A DNA stretch of 64,000 nt, from contig JAPVXR010000002.1 of assembly GCA_027214385.1 (NCBI GenBank), forward strand, positions 372,001-436,000. The letters are read 5' to 3'. The notes beneath the pieces are model-generated. The model searched no databases, had not been told where the DNA came from, and worked only from the letters and a program-made list of their open reading frames with translations. Each line of letters begins with the position of its first letter. The stretch's first letter is position 1. The DNA is from Cryomorphaceae bacterium 1068. Its GTDB lineage: Bacteria; Bacteroidota; Bacteroidia; Flavobacteriales_D; Cryomorphaceae. Both the position numbers and the translations under genes were made by a program. Positions 60,979-64,000 of the stretch are shown piece after piece.

Positions 60979-62827
60979 GTTATTTTTTCTCTTCCTCTTG
61001 TTTTTGCCTTTCCGGATGGTAGCGCAAGAAATGATCTATCCGGCCACCATTATTACAGAAAAGGCTGTTGCCAAAAAGCGCGTTGCCAAATATGAAGCAA
61101 AGGATGATGCCTTGGTTGAGCTTCCCTTTGTAGATGATTTCAGCACAGATTATTTTCCCGGCAATGAGGAGGAAAACCCCATACTTTGGGAAAATCGATA
61201 TGCGACTTTGAACAATGGCTTACCGCTTAATGCTCCGACTGTCGGTGTTGTAAGCTTTGATGGGACCGATGAGGTAGGTTATCCTTATTCTTTTGATTCG
61301 GGATCGGGTCCTGCAGATACACTCACGACTTGTCCTATTAATCTGGACTACGATATAGACGATGGGATCGGCCTTAGTTTTTACTACCAGCCCAAAGGGA
61401 TAACTTTTTTTCCTCCCAATGCCTCCAATGACTCTTTGATACTGGAGTTCTTCGCTCCTGAATTGGATGAATGGTTTTGGGTTTGGTCAACGATCGATGT
61501 TTCCAATACCGATGAATTTACCTTCGTCTATATTCCTATTACCAATACACGTTACCTCAAAGAGGGCTTCAAGTTTCGCTTTAGAAACATAGCCTTTCTC
61601 CAAGGTCTGTACAGCGTTTGGAATGTAGATTACGTTTGGCTTGACCAAAACAATATCAACGATGATCCCATTGTGAACGATGTCGCTTTTGTAAACGGTC
61701 CCATTTCTTTCCTTCAGGATTATTCGGCTATGCCTCTACCGCATTATGCTGAGAGTCCGGCCGATAGAATGCTCGAAGAGGTTGAGGTTCTGTTTAGAAA
61801 TTTGAATGATGGACCGAGGACATTGGAAGGAAATGAAATCGTTGTCTCGCATGAAGGTACGGTAACGGATGTATTGCAAAATTTCAATGAGCCGCCTATT
61901 GCAGCTCAGAGTACCGCTGATTACACCCATCAGCTTGACGATGATGGGAGCCAGTATGTTTACGATACTTCACTAGAAGATGAGGAGTTGATTTTAGATG
62001 TGAGCATAGACCTTGGTACGGCAGATTTTGGCCCAACGGCTAGCAATAACTCATTTAAGTTTAAGCAAACCTTCTTCACCCACTATTCATACGATGATGG
62101 TTCTGCTGAGGCGGGATATGCTGTAGCAGGCAGTGGGTCAAGATTGGCTTTGAAGTACACAAACTTTAAGTCAGATTCAGTTTGGGCGCTTCGAATTTAT
62201 ACCATGCCTATTGGTATTAACTACGAAAACACTCCGTTTACTATCAAAATTTGGGAAGACAACGCAGGTGTACCCGGAGCAGAGCTGGCCTCAACCCAGC
62301 ATGAGTTCACTTATGGCCAAAATGAGTACCAAGAGCAGATAATTTATCAATTTGAAGAGCCTGTTTTTATCCCTTCGGGAACCTTCTTTATCGGATATCA
62401 GCAGTCTTCACAATCATCCGGTCTTCGCACAGGGCTTGACTTAAACACGAGCGGGAATGAAGGCAATCTTTATTTCAATGACGGAAACGGTTGGGAATTA
62501 ACGCTTGCGGCGGCTGAAGCTTCTACAATGATGCACCCTATGTTTACTACTGAAGGTTACAAAGATATCGTTGCTTCTACAAGCCAACAAAACGCTATCC
62601 CTGGTCTACGCATTTATCCGAATCCGGCAAGTCAGTGGGTAGTGATAGAGTCTGAAACGCAGAATATTTTAAATGTCTCGATTTTTGATTTAAGCGGAAG
62701 ATTGATTGATCAAAACCAAGTGACCAATACGCTTGATGTTTCCGGACTATTACCGGGAATTTACCTGCTGCAAGTTGCCGACTCTCAAGGGCGCCAAAGC
62801 GTAAAGAAACTTTCCATTGAGCGATAA
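60965..62827 (+). CDS. Secreted protein with type A T9SS sorting domain
   Basis: The 620-residue protein has a signal peptide (MNSNKLFFLFLLFLPFRMVAQ), a beta-rich body without a catalytic motif I recognise (LPFVDDFSTDYFP and a region of jelly-roll-like strands), and a C-terminal sorting domain (about 540-620): IPGLRIYPNPASQWVVIES, VSIFDLSGRLI, LLPGIYLLQV, VKKLSIER. It should pass SecA-Sec, then the T9SS, and be processed by PorU. It overlaps the PASTA gene by 14 bases and rluD by 11. Function unknown. Confidence 0.85.
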   Translation: MNSNKLFFLFLLFLPFRMVAQEMIYPATIITEKAVAKKRVAKYEAKDDALVELPFVDDFSTDYFPGNEEENPILWENRYATLNNGLPLNAPTVGVVSFDGTDEVGYPYSFDSGSGPADTLTTCPINLDYDIDDGIGLSFYYQPKGITFFPPNASNDSLILEFFAPELDEWFWVWSTIDVSNTDEFTFVYIPITNTRYLKEGFKFRFRNIAFLQGLYSVWNVDYVWLDQNNINDDPIVNDVAFVNGPISFLQDYSAMPLPHYAESPADRMLEEVEVLFRNLNDGPRTLEGNEIVVSHEGTVTDVLQNFNEPPIAAQSTADYTHQLDDDGSQYVYDTSLEDEELILDVSIDLGTADFGPTASNNSFKFKQTFFTHYSYDDGSAEAGYAVAGSGSRLALKYTNFKSDSVWALRIYTMPIGINYENTPFTIKIWEDNAGVPGAELASTQHEFTYGQNEYQEQIIYQFEEPVFIPSGTFFIGYQQSSQSSGLRTGLDLNTSGNEGNLYFNDGNGWELTLAAAEASTMMHPMFTTEGYKDIVASTSQQNAIPGLRIYPNPASQWVVIESETQNILNVSIFDLSGRLIDQNQVTNTLDVSGLLPGIYLLQVADSQGRQSVKKLSIER

Positions 62828-63848
62828 CGAAATAGAATACACCGAAAGCGATGAAGAGCTTTTTGAGCACTACCGCATTCAGGCTGACCCGGGTCAGGAG
62901 CCTCTTCGAATAGATAAGTTCTTGATGGACAGGATTCCGAATACGTCGAGAACGAAGCTTCAGGATGCTGCCATAGAAGGTAATATTCGGGTGAATGATC
63001 AGAAGGTGAAGGCGAACTACAAGGTGAAGCCTGACGACGATATCTCCATAGTGCTTCCGTATCCGAAAAGAGAAATAGAGCTTATTCCGCAGGATATTCC
63101 TTTGGAGATTCTGTATGAAGATGATCATATGATCATTGTCAATAAGGCTGCAAATATGGTGGTACATCCCGGCTATGGAAACTACACGGGCACCATGGTA
63201 AATGCTTTAATCCATCATTTTGACAATTTGCCCGAGGCAAAGGGTGCGATTCCCGGGAGGCCCGGATTGGTGCATAGACTCGATAAGAATACGACCGGTG
63301 TCATGGTGATTGCGAAGACTGAAAGAGCGCTGACCAACTTGTCGCTTCAGTTTTTTGAGCGTACTATCGATCGCCGCTACGTGGCACTAGCTTGGGGTGA
63401 CATCGAAGAAGACGGGATGATAGAAGGTCATATTGGTCGCTCACTCAAAAACCGAAAGGTGATGACCGTATTTCCTGAAGGAGAATATGGGAAAGAAGCT
63501 AGGACGAGATACAAAGTACTGGAGCGATTGACTTACGTTACCCTGGTAGAGTGCAAACTAGAAACAGGGCGAACTCACCAAATTCGAGCGCATTTCCAGC
63601 ACATCAATCATCCTCTCTTCAATGACCCCGAATATGGCGGAAATAAGATTCTGAAAGGAACGCAGTTCAGTAAGTACAAGCAATTTGTAATGAACAACTT
63701 CGACCTGCTTCCAAGGCAGGCCTTGCACGCGCGAAAGCTAGAGCTCACGCATCCTCATACGGGTGAGCGAATGAACTTCGAATCAGATATTCCTGCAGAC
63801 TTATCAGCAGTGCTAGAACGATGGAGAAACTATATTAGTCACCGTTAG
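62817..63848 (+). CDS. Ribosomal large subunit pseudouridine synthase, RluD family
   Basis: The 343-residue RluA/RluD-family enzyme isomerises uridines in RNA, most likely 23S rRNA. It has an N-terminal S4 RNA-binding domain (LRIDKFLMDRIPNTSRTKLQDAA, about 30-52) and the catalytic core with HRLDKNTTG (catalytic Asp), GRTHQIRAHF and LHARKLELTHP. The start is TTG: no ATG lies before the conserved region, and the SDNEIEYTESDEELFEHYRI lead fits Bacteroidota homologues. It overlaps the preceding T9SS gene by 11 bases and the convergent partial gene by 14. Confidence 0.92.
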   Translation: MSDNEIEYTESDEELFEHYRIQADPGQEPLRIDKFLMDRIPNTSRTKLQDAAIEGNIRVNDQKVKANYKVKPDDDISIVLPYPKREIELIPQDIPLEILYEDDHMIIVNKAANMVVHPGYGNYTGTMVNALIHHFDNLPEAKGAIPGRPGLVHRLDKNTTGVMVIAKTERALTNLSLQFFERTIDRRYVALAWGDIEEDGMIEGHIGRSLKNRKVMTVFPEGEYGKEARTRYKVLERLTYVTLVECKLETGRTHQIRAHFQHINHPLFNDPEYGGNKILKGTQFSKYKQFVMNNFDLLPRQALHARKLELTHPHTGERMNFESDIPADLSAVLERWRNYISHR

Positions 63849-64000
63849 ATTCGAGCCAGCTTTTTACCGTTTCAGCTCTTCTCACCTTTCCCGATTCTGT
63901 ATAGAGAAATTTTTCTAAATGGATGATTTCCTTGGGCTTTTGGTAAACACTCGAAAAGGCAATATCATCCAGCTTGATTTCTTTTTTGCCTTCTATGAAT
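63835..64000 (-). CDS. C-terminal end of an AMP-forming acyl-CoA synthetase (5' part outside window)
   Basis: Only the last 54 residues are visible. They match the C-terminal lid of the ANL superfamily: a Lys/Glu-rich strand, PKEIIHLEKFLYTESGKVRR and a short tail. The Lys in ESGKVRR is in the position of the catalytic lysine that contacts AMP. In Bacteroidota a short lid of this form is typical of o-succinylbenzoate-CoA ligase (MenE), the most likely identity, but another acyl-CoA ligase is possible. It ends inside rluD, overlapping by 14 bases in opposite direction. Confidence 0.65.
   Translation of the reverse strand, partial: FIEGKKEIKLDDIAFSSVYQKPKEIIHLEKFLYTESGKVRRAETVKSWLESNGD

Noticed and set aside
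62595-63167. 190-residue minus-strand frame
   Set aside because: Antisense to rluD and the T9SS cargo gene; no family features.
1-64000. CRISPR array, insertion sequence, prophage or integrative element
   Set aside because: No regularly spaced repeats, transposase, integrase, phage genes or tRNA-adjacent direct repeats were seen.

Overview
The window is a chromosomal segment of a Bacteroidota bacterium, most likely a marine member of the Flavobacteriales. The taxonomic pointers are a type IX secretion/gliding set (GldJ, PorP/SprF-like, PorU, PorV and several predicted T9SS cargo proteins), a CarboxypepD-reg TonB receptor, bacterial GGGP synthase, NhaD, DUF3127/DUF2795/DUF2911 proteins and promoters of the Bacteroidota type (TTG or TTTG, about 18 nt, TANNTTTG). 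Coding density is high. I saw no insertion sequence, prophage, CRISPR array or rRNA, so this is mostly core genome.

Layout. 1-3.5 kb: partial GGGP synthase, phosphopantetheinyl transferase, ahcY, and a divergent pair of small exported proteins whose start codons almost touch. 3.8-13.1 kb: a three-gene operon of a TonB-dependent receptor, a very large secreted protein with a T9SS-like C-terminus, and a PorV-like outer-membrane protein. 13.1-20.5 kb: greA (with a promoter-hairpin leader), a HIT protein, ruvC, a membrane flippase-like protein with a GT2 and an OppC-like permease, an AtoE-type transporter, DUF3127 and a flavin reductase. 20.5-28.9 kb: tRNA-Leu, tig-clpP-clpX, DUF2911, secA and DUF2795. 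28.9-38.4 kb, minus strand: cobalamin adenosyltransferase, ABC ATPase, methyltransferase, tRNA-Val, folC, tonB-exbD-exbB, nhaD, glutamate-type dehydrogenase, anmK.

38.4-49.1 kb: acyl-CoA dehydrogenase, murF, then the T9SS hub: gldJ and a PorP/SprF protein on the minus strand, divergent from porU-porV. 49.1-59 kb: ispF, cdd, pyruvate dehydrogenase E1-alpha and E2, recG, pheT, an acyltransferase, rdgB. 59-64 kb: ddl facing away from a PASTA protein, T9SS cargo and rluD unit, and finally the 3' end of an AMP-forming acyl-CoA synthetase.

Functionally the segment joins envelope export (SecA into the periplasm, then PorU/PorV/GldJ/PorP at the outer membrane), outer-membrane energy coupling (ExbB-ExbD-TonB with a TonB receptor), peptidoglycan metabolism (MurF, Ddl, AnmK, PASTA protein), protein quality control (Tig, ClpXP) and central metabolism. 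The points most worth a second look are the receptor/giant-secreted-protein/PorV-like operon, the short promoter-terminator leader before greA, overlapping or leaderless gene starts, the lone PASTA protein with two CxxC motifs, and the SSB-like tail on DUF3127.
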